Source of the DNA: Pomphorhynchus laevis
Taxonomy: Eukaryota > Acanthocephala > Palaeacanthocephala > Echinorhynchida > Pomphorhynchidae
DNA: 64,000 bases
Reading direction: 5' to 3'
NCBI GenBank assembly: GCA_012934845.2
Contig: WNNJ02003711.1
Location: 1 to 64,000 of the forward strand
Shown: piece by piece, positions 43,341 to 54,714 of the stretch
Layout of the letters: every line of letters starts with the position of its first letter
How positions within the stretch are numbered: the first letter of the stretch is position 1
Notes under the pieces: generated by a model
The model's database searches: none
What the model was told of the DNA's origin: nothing
Seen by the model: the letters and a program-made list of their open reading frames with translations, nothing else
Made by a program: the position numbers and the translations under genes

Positions 43341-43830
43341 AATACGGTTGATGAATAATCCATACCGTTTTCACGTTGGTTTCATTGCTATTGTTCTTAG
43401 AACAAAATCGCACATTTCACATAATCTTCAAGAAGTTGAGAAAAATATCGGAATCAATTTCGACCGGTTAATGTCATGTACTCATTCCTGATATTTGTCC
43501 ATTTTCATGTTTACAATGTGTTTATTCGTTGATGAAGGGGAGTTGTTTGGATAAAGATATACAAGCAATTATTTGTAGTTAAGTCAAAGTAGACCCGCAC
43601 GCTATCTTCAGATAACAATCCGTGAGAGACAACGTCTAGTCCAGTGTTATATCTACGCGTCGAAGTTATTCTCGAATAGCACTGTTGAATCAATTGCCAT
43701 CAGTAAAAGTTTAATGGCTATGATGTTGGTAACCTTGCTAATTGAACCTGCAATTTGATCTCGAACTATTCTTGTCTGGTTGTTGGAGCTCCATAGATTT
43801 TATATAACATTGAACGAACGACATCGTTCT
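43341..43830. other. Unassigned, probably repeat-derived
   Basis: No ORF or motif I recognise. Composition is like the decayed LINE DNA on either side. Confidence 0.4.
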
Positions 43831-45300
43831 TTTTTCTAAAGGGACATATCGACAGAACACTTTTTGTTATAAATCCATATCGGGGACATAACGCGTCTTG
43901 AAATTCGTGGGTCACTCTCTACTAAGGGCATGTTGACGAGCTGATGCTTGAGTTTATGCTGAATCTCCAGCCGAAAGCGATTATATTTCTTTTCGTTTGA
44001 TACGGTAGTATTTAGTTCGATTTCCTTGCATGCTTGCCGTGATCATTGTACTCCTCGTCGCACACTATGGTGGAATTACAAATTATAAATCCTCCCATCG
44101 ATCATGGTACACAAAATATATTCCTTAGGCTGTCAGTGATCGTGTCCAAACCACAAATCGCAGATATCAGATCATACATGAAGATACTTGGGATTTTTTG
44201 GTAATGCTCTGAATATAGTTTATATGTCCTAGAGCATAAATCAGCATGTTCTAAAAATACGTCACGGGTTCGTTTTAAGCGACCTGGGGATCTAATCGAG
44301 TCACGTTTACTAGTCGAGACAAAATATTCAACCATTCCGGTCGCTTTTTATCCATCCGAGTCTATAAACATGTGTGATCCAATTGTATAACCCAATATGT
44401 TAACGCAATCTTGGAATATTTCAATTCTTGTATTTCTAAATGTATACGATGCATGCTAGATATTCTCTTGATGTGCTAACAATTGACACTTTGATAGGTT
44501 TATCTTGTTTCCGAAGGTTTGTCCGACTTCTAAAAATTTCAATATAATCAGACACTCATCGGTCAAGCCTACAAAGTTGGCATCGTCTGCATATAATCTT
44601 TGCACCATGCTTTTGCATGTTGGCTGCAAGCGGTGTATTAAAAGTAGAGCCGATACATAAAATGATGTCATGACCAGCGTATCACCTTGGATGAAGCCTT
44701 CCGTTACGTACCAAAGTTCATTGTCAATTGCCAAAATTCATTGTCAATCTATCAATGGCATAGAAAAATTCGAGAATTTTCGAAATAGCAGGATAAACCA
44801 CTAGTTTGTTCTGTTAAAAACGGCGATCGACCCCAGCTTGATTGCCGATACTCGTATAATGGCTAAATTGTTATTTTCTATTCTTGATCATCAATTATTT
44901 CTTTTCCATCTTCTAGATTAGGGAGATTATACATTCTTAGTTCATTTTGTAGACCGAAAACGCGGTCGATAATTTGACGTTTCCTTATAACCACCAATAC
45001 ACTCAATTGAGAATTCGTTCCAGTTTATAAATGTACTCAATCGTGCGGATCTTCCTGATCGAAACGAGACTGGTAAGACGTTTAAGGTTATCCTGAGCAC
45101 ATACCATTCTTTACTCGATTCATTAAGCTTTTCATTGCAACATTGAACTGCTTTTATATTGTGTATGGTTGGTTCTTGTTGAGCTTTTCTCAAGAATTTC
45201 CTTTTTTCTTCTCGATCCACTTGCTCTTGATTTTTGCAATTAAGAATATAGTCAGCATATTTTAGCAAACCATCACTATAGTACATATTGTGATTAATCA
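43830..45300 (-). mobile_element. RLE-type LINE (family G), diverged minus copy
   Basis: 44734-44456 encodes the RT core: TEGFIQGDTLVMTSFYVSALLL, RLYADDANFVGLTD and NKINLSKCQLL, the counterparts of FTQGDVLSMKAFASAI, WYADDGNMVGP and YINAHKCNLY (motifs shown in part). Further 3', ILGYTIGSHMF matches VLGSPIGTDNF, and HEFQDALCPRYGF at about 43910 matches IEFQDALAVRYNW. 45301-44942 is an open stretch of 119 codons that I cannot place. It is more diverged than the other copies. Confidence 0.6.
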
Positions 45301-45374
45301 ATTGATCATCATGATTAATAATAATTTTGTATATTTCTGTAGCTTCTTATCACGTCTGCGCAAACCTGGATATC

Positions 45375-46452
45375 TATAGTGGCTTCTCCTTACCCATTAT
45401 AGCTTGGTTTTCTTCATATCTATCAAACCGTACTTTTCGCGTGTGTTCTAACACTTCTCTTTCCCATCCTTCTTCCATCCCGTCCGGTGTTCCACAAGGC
45501 TCCGTATTATACCCTTTGCTTTCCTCTCTTCTCGGAGATTTGTCTTCTATTTCTCATTCGTTTGACTTCCATGTTATGCAATATGCTGATGATATTCTCA
45601 TGCATTTGCATATCGTATTCATGATCTTAGTGTTTCTGCTTCCAACTGTCTTGTCTCAATTTTCAATTATCTTTCTTATCTTCGTCTTACTCTGAATCCT
45701 AATAAATCCAAAATTATGTGGATCCTTCCTTGACGCCGCAGCTTAGAACTTCCCTCTGTATCATTAAATTCAACAATTCTTAATATCGTTGACAATCTCG
45801 TTTTTTTAGGCGTCCATTTCGACAATCGACTTGCACTTAAACCTTTCGTTAGAGATAAAGTACGCTCATATACCTTGATTCTCCGCAACCTTCGTCAAAT
45901 TCGTAGAATGATCGATTTTCCTTTTTGTATGACTCTCATATCTTCTCTCATTTTATCAAAACTTGATTACTGTCTGAGTCTATTTTTCAACTCACCTAAA
46001 TCTACTCTTCTTTATTTACAACGCATCATCAACGCAGCCGTCCGAGTTCTCCTCCGTCTTCGTAATTTTGATCATACATCCCACCATCTTGCTTCTCTCG
46101 ATTTGCCTACGATTTATTGTCGTGTTTAAATTCGTCTACTTATCATTGCTTTTCGCCTTATAACTTCTCATACCCCTTCATTTCTCAACCTTCCATTTCT
46201 CGACAATTCTCGTTTTGTTTATTGTTCCTTGTGTTCCCGTAATTCTCTTCTTTTACATGTCCCAAGCTACTCTACCTCTTTTGGCTTCCGCTCTTTCGTT
46301 GTGGCTGCTCCTCTTTCATGGAATCATCTGCCCATTCATATAAGCCAATCAACATAAATGGCGTGCTTTAAACGACAAATCCGATTACATTTTAGTTAGT
46401 TGACTTGTACACATGAATTTGGCACACATTTGCCACTTTTAATAAATTATTA
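45375..46452 (+). mobile_element. L2-like LINE (family H), 5'-truncated
   Basis: It starts within the RT (SLPIIAWFSSYLSNRTF) and runs to a 3' end at AATAAATTATTATTAAAC. It is nearly identical to 30355-31470 and shares its internal deletion and nonsense changes. The RT active site MQYADDIL is still readable. Confidence 0.85.
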
Positions 46453-47399
46453 TTAAACGTCCCCAATACTGCATATTCGTCAAAGCATCTCCTATCTTTT
46501 GTCATTTCGGGGTCTTTCACCCCCGAAGAGTCCAACCGAGGAAGACTATGCTGGATAAACGAGAGACGATAAGCTCAATAAACCTTAGCCTTTGCTCTGG
46601 GGGACGTCCTCTAGAAAAGAAGACTAATCCCAAGATAGCTTAAGTGCCCCAGAGGCGCACCTGGGTTTTCCCTTTAAATGACAGATGTTGGGCCCGTTTC
46701 ATAGCCCTCCTAGTCCGCTTAAGGATATGTTTAAGTCTATCCAGGTCAGCTTTTGCTGACAGTTCACCTTAACGGTGAACGCCAGGTATTTTACTTGACT
46801 CGTGAAGGTAGGGAGAGGTTGATTAGTCAACATGTAGAAGAGAGTAGAGAGTGCTAATCTCTAAAGTCTTTGCTTTGTAGCAGGACGCCATGAAAGACAA
46901 CCACCTGCGATTTAACGTAGTTTCAAATAAGATTGGACCGGGTTAGCTGGTCTTTTAATCTTAAAAAGAATCGGCTGATGTCCGAGACTACGTCTTTGCA
47001 CCTGTGTCCAGAGAACAGGGCTGTTATATCATCAGCGTATACCACTAGACATTGTTCGCGTTTATATATTTTAAAGAGTTCAATGGAGGCTGCAAGATAT
47101 AAGATTGGAGAAAGAGGTGATCCTTGAGGCACACCCGTAATGGGATAGAACTGATGCACATTGGAGTAGGATTGTAAATTCGACATTTATATGTAGTCGA
47201 AAGCGACGCGGTAGCTTGCGATGATAGGTAGGAATTAAATTCGTTCAAACTCTCAATACCAATTCTAGAGAAGAGTTGGATATCTGCCTGAAAGAAGGCC
47301 ACTCTGATGAGATCAAAGTGAAACCTTCTTTTTAGCAACGTATCTTCATGTTTTTGCCAATGAATTAGGTCAGTAGAGGTGGTCTGTTGTTGTGCAACT

Positions 47400-47995
47400 G
47401 ATCAGTGCATATGAATTTTAACATCTACATATTATGTAGCAGTAAAATGTCGAGGAAAGAATTACTTATTGAGCAATGAACGGTGGGAAACGGTTGTTTG
47501 TGATTAAGATAGTCGTTCCTTGCTCTGCAGAGTGCTGCATAAATCCAACGACTAGTTATGTCATTAAGTCACTAAGTAACATGTCATAACCACTACCTAA
47601 TATGCGATCGAGGATGTCACTGTTCTTGTGAATTTCTCCCGGCCGTATATAGGTATTAACTAAGCTGATGCGTTTGCCGTTCTTACAAAGTGATATAACT
47701 AAATAAGACAGAAATGGACAAGAATGGTTTTTTTCAATAGGGATGATCTTAAGGAGCTCCTTACTAGGGTTAAAAGACCTTGAGATGAAGATGAGCGATG
47801 GGAGGGTTATGTACGGAGTAAAATGGGTGTAGATGTGCTTAAGGATAAATCAAGTAATGTCCTGAGGGAGCCGGATAGACCGCGTCTTCTGAAAAACTAT
47901 AAAATCTGCATCTCTACCAGATAGAAGCTAAGGGCAGAAGCACCTCCCGAATTCCACTGAAGGATGTTCAGCGAAAAATGCTCTTGAATACTTTG
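47400..47995 (-). pseudogene. Family F LINE endonuclease remnant
   Basis: Starts LNILQWNSGGASALSFYLVEM (shown in part: ILQWNSGGASALSF), the usual beginning of an APE-type endonuclease in this group, and continues with ISLVNTYIRPGEIHKN. The frames are broken. Confidence 0.6.
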
Positions 47996-48031
47996 CATTG
48001 TGTTAAGTTAGCTGGAGTAAGATGCATCCTC

Positions 48032-49243
48032 TTAGTCCGAACCGGAGATGAGAAGGTTGCCCTTCCCATGCCTAGCCGAACAAGTTAGAGACACTTGCCC
48101 ACGGGCGTTATCTTCATTTCTCGTCGTGACCCCATCTGTCAATCTCCATAGGTTTACATTTTGCTTGGCAATTGTAATAGGAGGCATTGTCTTGGACAAT
48201 GGTTTCTTGAAAGAGGAGGTGAATCTCCTCTTAGAATTTATACTTGCAGAATTTGATTTTGTTCTCTTCTTTGAAGATTTAGCAACAGGAAGGGAGATTA
48301 TGGAAGGCTTAGAGAGCGTATTTGTTAAAGTGGCAATCAGTAATTCAATCGATCGAGTTGTTTCTTCTTGAAGTGTTCTAAAGAAGTTGAACATTTCGTC
48401 CATATTATGTCTAGATGAGTTACACACCGAATTTGTCATTACAGAGGAATAGTAGACATTATTCTTTACTGTGTGTCTTCTCACATAGTCCTTGAATGCT
48501 GAACATCTTCTTGACCACACATGATGTTCAAGTTCGCAATTCGTGCATTTTGGGGCTAGTTTGCATTGTGTGTCATAGACGGATTTATCAGATCCACACG
48601 TTCCGCATTTATTCATCCTACCACAGGTGGAGTTCTAGTGTCCCCACATGTGACACTTGTTACAATGTGGAAATGTAAGATTGTCCGTAATTGCAATTGT
48701 AAAGTTTAGATTGCAATACATAAAAGGATTGAATGCTGCATAAGACAGGAGATGAGCATTGTCCTCTTCGGTATTTGCGAATTTAATAGGAAGAGTTTGA
48801 TCTCCTTTGTTTTTAATAAATCTAATATTTTGAAGGGAATGATGCTTTTGAAGTTCTGTGATATCTTCTTTTTCTAGGTCAGGGATAATATTAGTAATCT
48901 TTACTGACGACATAATAGGCTTTGATACTAATTTTCCTTTATGGGAAAAATTTTCTTTGAAGAACTTAGCAAAATAGGTGGTTAAGTCCGAGGATACGAA
49001 GGATATCCTGAAGTAGTTATTCATCACTTTTGCAGAGTTAATCATAACTCTATTAGGTTATGTATTAATAAATTTTCTCAGAAATTCGTTAAAATACTGT
49101 TTTTTTTTGCATTGGAATTGTGGGGTAATGTCAACCAGATTAACAAGTTTCTTAATCGGAGGAAGCTCCTCCATTTCACGATTCAGAACAGTAAAGTTAC
49201 TAATCTTGATTTCTTTAGTTTGCATTTGATCAAATAGTTTCAA
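48032..49243 (-). pseudogene. Family F LINE ORF1 with zinc knuckles
   Basis: Three open stretches (49243-49058, 49045-48635, 48616-48032) form a gag-like ORF1. The middle part contains CNKCHMWGH, then CGTCGSDKSVYDTQC and CTNCELEHHVWSRRC, three CCHC-type zinc knuckles as in I/Jockey-group ORF1 proteins. One stop lies inside the first knuckle. The C-terminal part is basic (KKRTKSNSASINSKRRF). In functional relatives it binds element RNA. Confidence 0.75.
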
Positions 49244-49269
49244 ATCAAATAAGCGACAACGATAGTGTA

Positions 49270-49740
49270 TTCCTTTTGTTGATTATCAAACAACTAATCT
49301 GAACGTCTTGTTTTTATATAAAAGAAACTGATTCTTTAAAAGCTGTCAGCTACACTGGAACTAGCATTGCATATATCGAATGTATTAGCAAATTAATTAG
49401 CAATGTTCGTTCGTGGATCATCTAGTGATTTCAAAATATGAGCAAAAACGTTTGGGAGAGCTACTCAAAGATTGCACAATTTGGTCATTATACTCAATAC
49501 ATTTCAGCACAGCTGTTTATATGCATTACCGGCAAGTTGGCATTAAGCGATCAAATTAACTTTGTGTCGACATTTTATGAACAAATCGTTGCGTCATTTA
49601 GATCTTCTCGGAGACTACTGTCAAACTATGGAGGTTTCCTAAGTTTATTTTGTCAAATTAAACAATTCAACATGCCCGAAATCATCAGATATCAGAATGA
49701 GTAAATGTTGAATGAATCGACAACATTTATGGTTACTAAC
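49270..49740. other. Unassigned sequence with a short plus-strand ORF
   Basis: A plus-strand ORF of 88 codons (49438-49704, MSKNVWESYSKIAQ...) has no motif I know. The flanking DNA is probably the 5' UTR of the family F LINE and the continuation of a minus-strand CR1 fragment. I do not call it a gene. Confidence 0.3.
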
Positions 49741-50760
49741 ATCACCACAAAAAGTTGAGCGAGGATGCAAGCTGTAGTAACGCATTCACATCAACATTAT
49801 GCCATGATCTCTTCATCGGTGCAGGCTCGGAATTGGTAACACCAATATTGGGTTAAAGAGTCATCCTAAAAAGCAAAACTGCAGTGATCACTGAACTTTA
49901 AAGAAGGATAGTGCGATCGATCACATACATGGCCATCTCTTTGAGAAAATACAAGATCCAGTATAGAGCAATACCCATCAGAAGCAAATCTGGTGGGATA
50001 CGTGCTGAATGATTAATAGGTCATCTACCAAGAACTCCTATAGTTTCTTATCGTCATGGAGGCAGTTACAAACAATGTTGTTGCCTCTTCGTCGACTATC
50101 TGAATCGATAAATTAAAATCTTCAACTAAAATAATTGGTTAATTGCTCGTACTACAAGCTCTAGTTAGAATGTGCATCAGCCCATTATCTAACATAGCTG
50201 ATTTGTGTGTTAAATAAAAAACTTCACACAAAACGCGAAGGTTGGATATAACTAGATCAACTATAAGACATTCGTTTTCTTCCCTGATTTGAATATCTCA
50301 CTACTTCTTAACCGAACCCTATCCTGGACATAAAATGATACTCATCCACCCATCTTAAGAGGGAAATTATCTGAAGGGACCAAATGATAACCTGGAATTG
50401 ATATTGCGCTATCAAGAATGTCATCATAAAACCACGTCTATGAAACAGCTGAAATGTCTATATACTCAGAATGCGTTAAACTCTAGCATGATCAATATTC
50501 GAGATTAAGCTGCGAATATTTGTGTATCCTACGACAGGCATACGTTGAATCGTTGTAACTCGAGAAAATGCAGTTGAAACCATTGAAAAGCCTGCCTACA
50601 CAATAAACATGAAAATTCGCATTTCCAAACTTTTTGAGGAAGCTAGTTGCGAAAACGCTTATATAAATGTCGCCATTGAGTATAGAGCACTTAATTTGAT
50701 CGGATTTATAATACACCTGAGCAACGTTAGCATTTACATTTTTATTCATTTTATTGAGCT
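49740..50760 (-). pseudogene. CR1-like endonuclease fragment, decayed
   Basis: Minus-strand frames read GYTNIRSLISNIDHA, SWFYDDILDSAISIPGYHLV and GGWVSFYVQDRVRLRSSE-like text, the CR1 endonuclease order (NVRSL, TETWL, GYxLxRxDR, GGGVxxYV), with many stops. Old copy. Confidence 0.5.
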
Positions 50761-50989
50761 ACTTCCTCTTCTTAATAGCCATTTATGTATATTGTGGTTT
50801 TTGAGGGTTTACATGAAATCTAACAAATCTGTTGATATCTTTAAATTACTTTTTACATTATTAAAAATAATATGGACAGTAATATTGATAATTATGCTAT
50901 ACACAGATAATTGCATCTTCTTATATATATTCTTTAATATATATTTCTGTATATATTTTTTGTAGATAATATTAACGTCAATATATTAT

Positions 50990-51240
50990 TATTGGAATAA
51001 ATTACCATCTACTGTTGTTGAGGCCACACATGTATCAGAATTGAAGAATTATCTTCGTGCTGAATTCCGCCTTGAATCCTGACTTTTTCAGCTATTTTGT
51101 TGACTATCTTTTATTTCTCTCTTTTTTACTCTGATGCCCCTGTTTTGTGCTTTGCTCTTTTCGCGGTCAATGAATAATAATGAAGAGAAAATTTATTGTC
51201 ATCGCGCCTCTCGGCTTCGACAAAATATAAAAGAAAGGAA
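50990..51240 (+). repeat. CR1-like LINE (family D) 3' end, plus copy
   Basis: Inverted near-copy of 54715-54910: LPSTVVEATHVSELKNYLRAEFRLES is read on the plus strand here (shown in part: VVEATHVSELKNYLRAEF), followed by the tail TCAGCTATTTTGTTGACTAT and CTGTTTTGTGCTTTG. Only the last ~70 codons and the tail are present. Confidence 0.85.
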
Positions 51241-51370
51241 AAATACTGTTACAATTAATCAAATACATTAAATTTAAACGGATGCTGATGTTAGACGTTG
51301 TACCAATATATTGCATCTTCTCTTCGTCATATACTATGCCCCTAATGCTTCTGCACTGTTCCTCTTAAAA

Positions 51371-51439
51371 GGCCTCAGATAGATCTTGCACTTTACTTCA
51401 TCGATCGTATGAAGTAAAGTGCACGATCTATCTGAGGCC
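51371..51439. repeat. 31-bp hairpin with one mismatch
   Basis: Arms 51371-51401 and 51409-51439 pair at 30 of 31 positions around a 7-base loop (CGATCGT). The hairpin would be stable in single-stranded DNA or RNA. There is no terminal motif of a known element. Confidence 0.95.
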
Positions 51440-51639
51440 AATATTTAATATAATTTAATATTGTCTCGATTATAAGTTCTTACAACTAGTTAAAATATTG
51501 ATCAGTAACTACATACAATCGTCCAGCTTACAAACCTACAACGACAATTACAATATTTCTCTTGTCAAGTTATAAGTAAATTTATTAATTACATAATCGT
51601 CCAGCTTATTCTGGAAGCAGTTCTAGCGCCTTAGAGATT

Positions 51640-51972
51640 ATGCCTAAGGGTAGACCCAACACAGGAATCATTTGCTGCGTCTGCAATGGCACCGCAGCCA
51701 AATGCAAAGGATGCCGGTGTGCAAAGACTATGCGACATTGTACGAATTGCCATGTATTCAACTGCTCCAACAAACGTGAGGCGCCGGCCACCTCAAGTGT
51801 TTCAAATGAGCCTACTAGCGTGTCAGCTAATTCTGTTCCCGTTACCATACCAAATATTCCCTTACCGCGAGTTGATCAGCCAATAACGGGACTTATCAGT
51901 CATCAAATACGGTCCTCAAAAGTGAAAGCACGACACAACGAGAATACACCAGAGTATCTCAGTACAATATGA
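51640..51972 (+). CDS. Family G ORF1, Cys-rich protein
   Basis: 110 residues. The first 45 hold a dense Cys pattern: CCVCNGTAAKCKGCRCAK followed by CTNCHVFNCSN, a likely zinc-binding domain as found at the N-terminus of related elements. The rest is Ser/Pro/Thr-rich. The stop TGA at 51970-51972 overlaps the ATG of the next frame as ATGA, so stop-restart translation is possible. An N-terminal part of a single ancestral ORF is the alternative. Confidence 0.65.
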   Translation: MPKGRPNTGIICCVCNGTAAKCKGCRCAKTMRHCTNCHVFNCSNKREAPATSSVSNEPTSVSANSVPVTIPNIPLPRVDQPITGLISHQIRSSKVKARHNENTPEYLSTI

Positions 51973-54480
51973 ATGCTATCTTCGATGAAATCATCCTATG
52001 GCGACCAAACCTATTCAGGCTTTCACGATGTAGCGAGTCGAAAACTTTCATAAGCAAGCTGGCTAACATCTACGAATTAGCCTCAGTAAATGAGTGTTCT
52101 CTAAAGTATGCTGTCATTTTCTGTCAACTGATTTTGCAGCGACCTTCGAAGTCGAATCCAAAAAAGATCAAACAAACCATGTCTCGGCGGTTGGCATTGT
52201 GGCATTCTCGCAATCTTGATTCCTTGCTTTTTGAAGCTCGAAGCCTCCAGGCGCTTATCCTTAATTTGAGCCGTCCGCGTCCAGAAATGGATCGTGAAAG
52301 AATGTTTAAGAAAATGGTGCTCAGTGGCAAACTATCCTCAGCGATGAAGTTTCTGTAGAAGGACCCAGGATGTGGATCCATCTTGAATCCCAGCGATGTC
52401 ACTGATAAGGGCACTGTTCGTGACATCCTATTGCAGAAACACCCCGATGCGGTGGATATTAACCCCGATGCGATAGTGACCTCCCCAATCGCATATCCAG
52501 GTGCATTCCATCCAATACTATTTGACGCGATTGACCATTCTGTGATAATCGCCATGGCTAAGAAGACAAAAGGAAGCGCTGTCCCGTCTGGAGTGGATGC
52601 ATATTCGTGGAACTTGATGTTAACAAATTTTGGCGATGAGTTCCTGAAACTAGCTAATTCGCTGGCCACGTTCGCCAGAGCTCTGTCTACCGTGACTATC
52701 ATGGATTGCATCACGAAAGCACTGACCGTGAGCCGCCTTGTTGCACTTAGCAAGAACCCCGGAGTAAGACCCATCGGCATAGGAGACGTCTCCAGACGTA
52801 TCTATTCAAAGGCTGAACTCAGTATCGCCCAATCTCACATGCAAAAATATTTGTAGGCTCACTGCAAATGTGTGCAGGTCAGCGGGCAGGCACAGAGTTT
52901 GTGATCCATCATGTTCGAAAATCATTGGCGTCTAATCCACACTCGATCGCCATCTCCATCGATGCAGACAACGCCTTTAACCGTGTGTGCAGAAAAACGG
53001 CATTGCGGAGTATGCCTATGATATGTCCTGCCCTATCAAATATTCTCTTCAACCTCTATCGAGAGCCGACAAGAATGATTGTTGATAAGGAAGTAATTTG
53101 GTCTCGTAAAGGCTTCACACAGGGCGACGTTCTCTCAATGAAAGCCTTTGCATCCGCAATTGTGCCCCTGATTATGCAAGCACAAGACAATTTCACCAAT
53201 GTTCGCCAACTATGGTACGCAGACGACGGTAATATGGTTGGTCCTCCTGAACAAGTGCTCGAGGCATTCCGATTCCTAAAAATTAACGGCCCTAAATATG
53301 GGTTCTACATTAACGCGCACAAATGCAACTTGTACACTAACAGAGTGGATATCGGGAGAGTCAGGATGATTTTCAAAGATGAGTGCCTGTCCTCATCGCC
53401 AGATGGACTAATAATCCTTGGCGCTCCGGTCTGAAATAATGCATTTTGTGCTGATACGGTCAAGTCTGTCGTGCCTAAGTTAGTCGATCATTTGTCGAAA
53501 CAAAGAGATTGCCAGTTTCGAAGCTCAATTGGCATTTTTCGCGTTGCTAAAGTCTTTCCAGCAGAGATGGAAGCATATACAACGCTGTTGCAACTGTTCT
53601 CCGTCTTGGTTCGAACAATTGATGACTGAAATGCTCGCTTTCCTTTAAGAATTGGGGATTACCTGTTCTAATGACGGCGATCCACTGCTTGCTATCCTTT
53701 CTATGAAGATCCGAAATGGCGGTCTTGGGTTAGATGACCCAACAACGACAACTGCATCTGAATATTCCGCCTCCTTGCAGGTGTGTGCTACGTATGCGGA
53801 CAGCCAGCATTGTAACAACCCTGATACAGTTATGACCGATGCGTGTCAACTACTGAAAGAGCAGCGCCAACTCACAGAAACTGAACGAAGATCAAGTGCA
53901 CTTAGCCGCGCTTCGCAAAACTTGCAAAGCATGGTTGCGTATTCGACAATGCGTGGTGCATCTGCATGGCTATCTGTCTGACCAAAATGACACACGGCTT
54001 AGTAATGAAGCGTTTCGCGATGCCATGCTAGCACGATATGGACTAGCGAACCTGGACATCCCGAAATGCTGCCAATGCTGTCTATCGAACAATCTCCAGC
54101 ACGCCCTCTCTTGCCCGATCGGAGGCTTACCGTCGATGCGTCACGACTGCGTTCGCGATATGATTGCCTCAGAGTTGACAAAAGTTTGCCACAACGTTCA
54201 GGTCGAACCAATGCTGACTCCTCTCAGAGCTGGCACTACTTTCGAGTGTCCCTCAACGACGACGGAAAGAGATACTCGTTTAGATATAGCATGCGCGGGT
54301 CTTTTCGGGGATAGGACGGAGCGAACATTCGTTGACATTTGTGTATACAATTTACACGCTTAGTCTAATCTCTTGAAGGAACCGAATGCCAGCTGTGAAT
54401 ACCACGAGCTGCGAAAGAGGAGGAAATACATTGAGCGTGTTACTCAAGTCGAACGGGCCTCTTTCGTTCCTGCCATATTC
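51969..54480 (+). pseudogene. Family G ORF2: reverse transcriptase, knuckle and RLE nuclease
   Basis: 51969-52358 and 52383-52856 are in one frame separated by a stop after AMKFL. They hold RPRPEMDRERMFKKM, KGSAVPSGVDAYSW and LSKNPGVRPIGIGDV. The frame then changes to 52868-53434: CAGQRAGTEF, SIDADNAFNRV, FTQGDVLSMKAF, WYADDGNMVGPPE and KYGFYINAHKC. A TGA follows LGAPV. The end (53896-54363 and on) has CCQCC...HALSC, the RLE motif RLDIACAGLFGDRTERTFVDICVYN, given here in part, and YHELRKRRKYIERV. About five breaks. The nuclease residues D and E/D-I-C are visible. Confidence 0.8.
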
Positions 54481-54714
54481 TCTTGCTCTGGAGGCGAAGG
54501 AAAATAATGTACTATTTTCCTCTGTTGGATTACCTTATTAATAACAGCGAAGAAAATCGTGTCTAGATACGGAATTGAGCTGAACAGGTTGGGCTCTGCA
54601 CGCAATCGCCCAGTCATCCGTGAAGACTAAAATGTTGATAATAGTATTAATAAAATGTGTTTTACAAATATTATTTAATTTTTGTACGTAAAAATAAATT
54701 TTGCTGTTTCAAAA

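Larger units (their letters stand above)
46460..49260 (-). mobile_element. I/R1-type LINE (family F) with ORF1
   Basis: Minus-strand element with ORF1 (49243-48032), an endonuclease region (about 47995-47400) and a shortened RT (47338-46923), ending in a tail region at 46490-46800 shared with 42033-42345. The RT retains ITGVPQGSPLSPILYL and LVVYADDITALFSGH. Blocks between the endonuclease and the RT, and parts of the thumb, are deleted. It is broken at many points. Confidence 0.8.
51590..54712 (+). mobile_element. RLE-type LINE (family G), most complete copy
   Basis: A 3.1-kb non-LTR element of the early-branching type: Cys-rich N-terminal ORF, RT, CCHC knuckle and a C-terminal restriction-like endonuclease. 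It ends in an A-rich run (54702-54722). Relatives with this architecture are known from cnidarian and lophotrochozoan genomes, although I cannot name the clade. It is broken at several points. It is flanked by inverted tails of a CR1-like LINE. Confidence 0.85.

Noticed and set aside
52124-52780. 218-codon minus-strand ORF
   Set aside because: It is the antisense of the RLE-family RT, whose plus-strand frame carries the conserved motifs.
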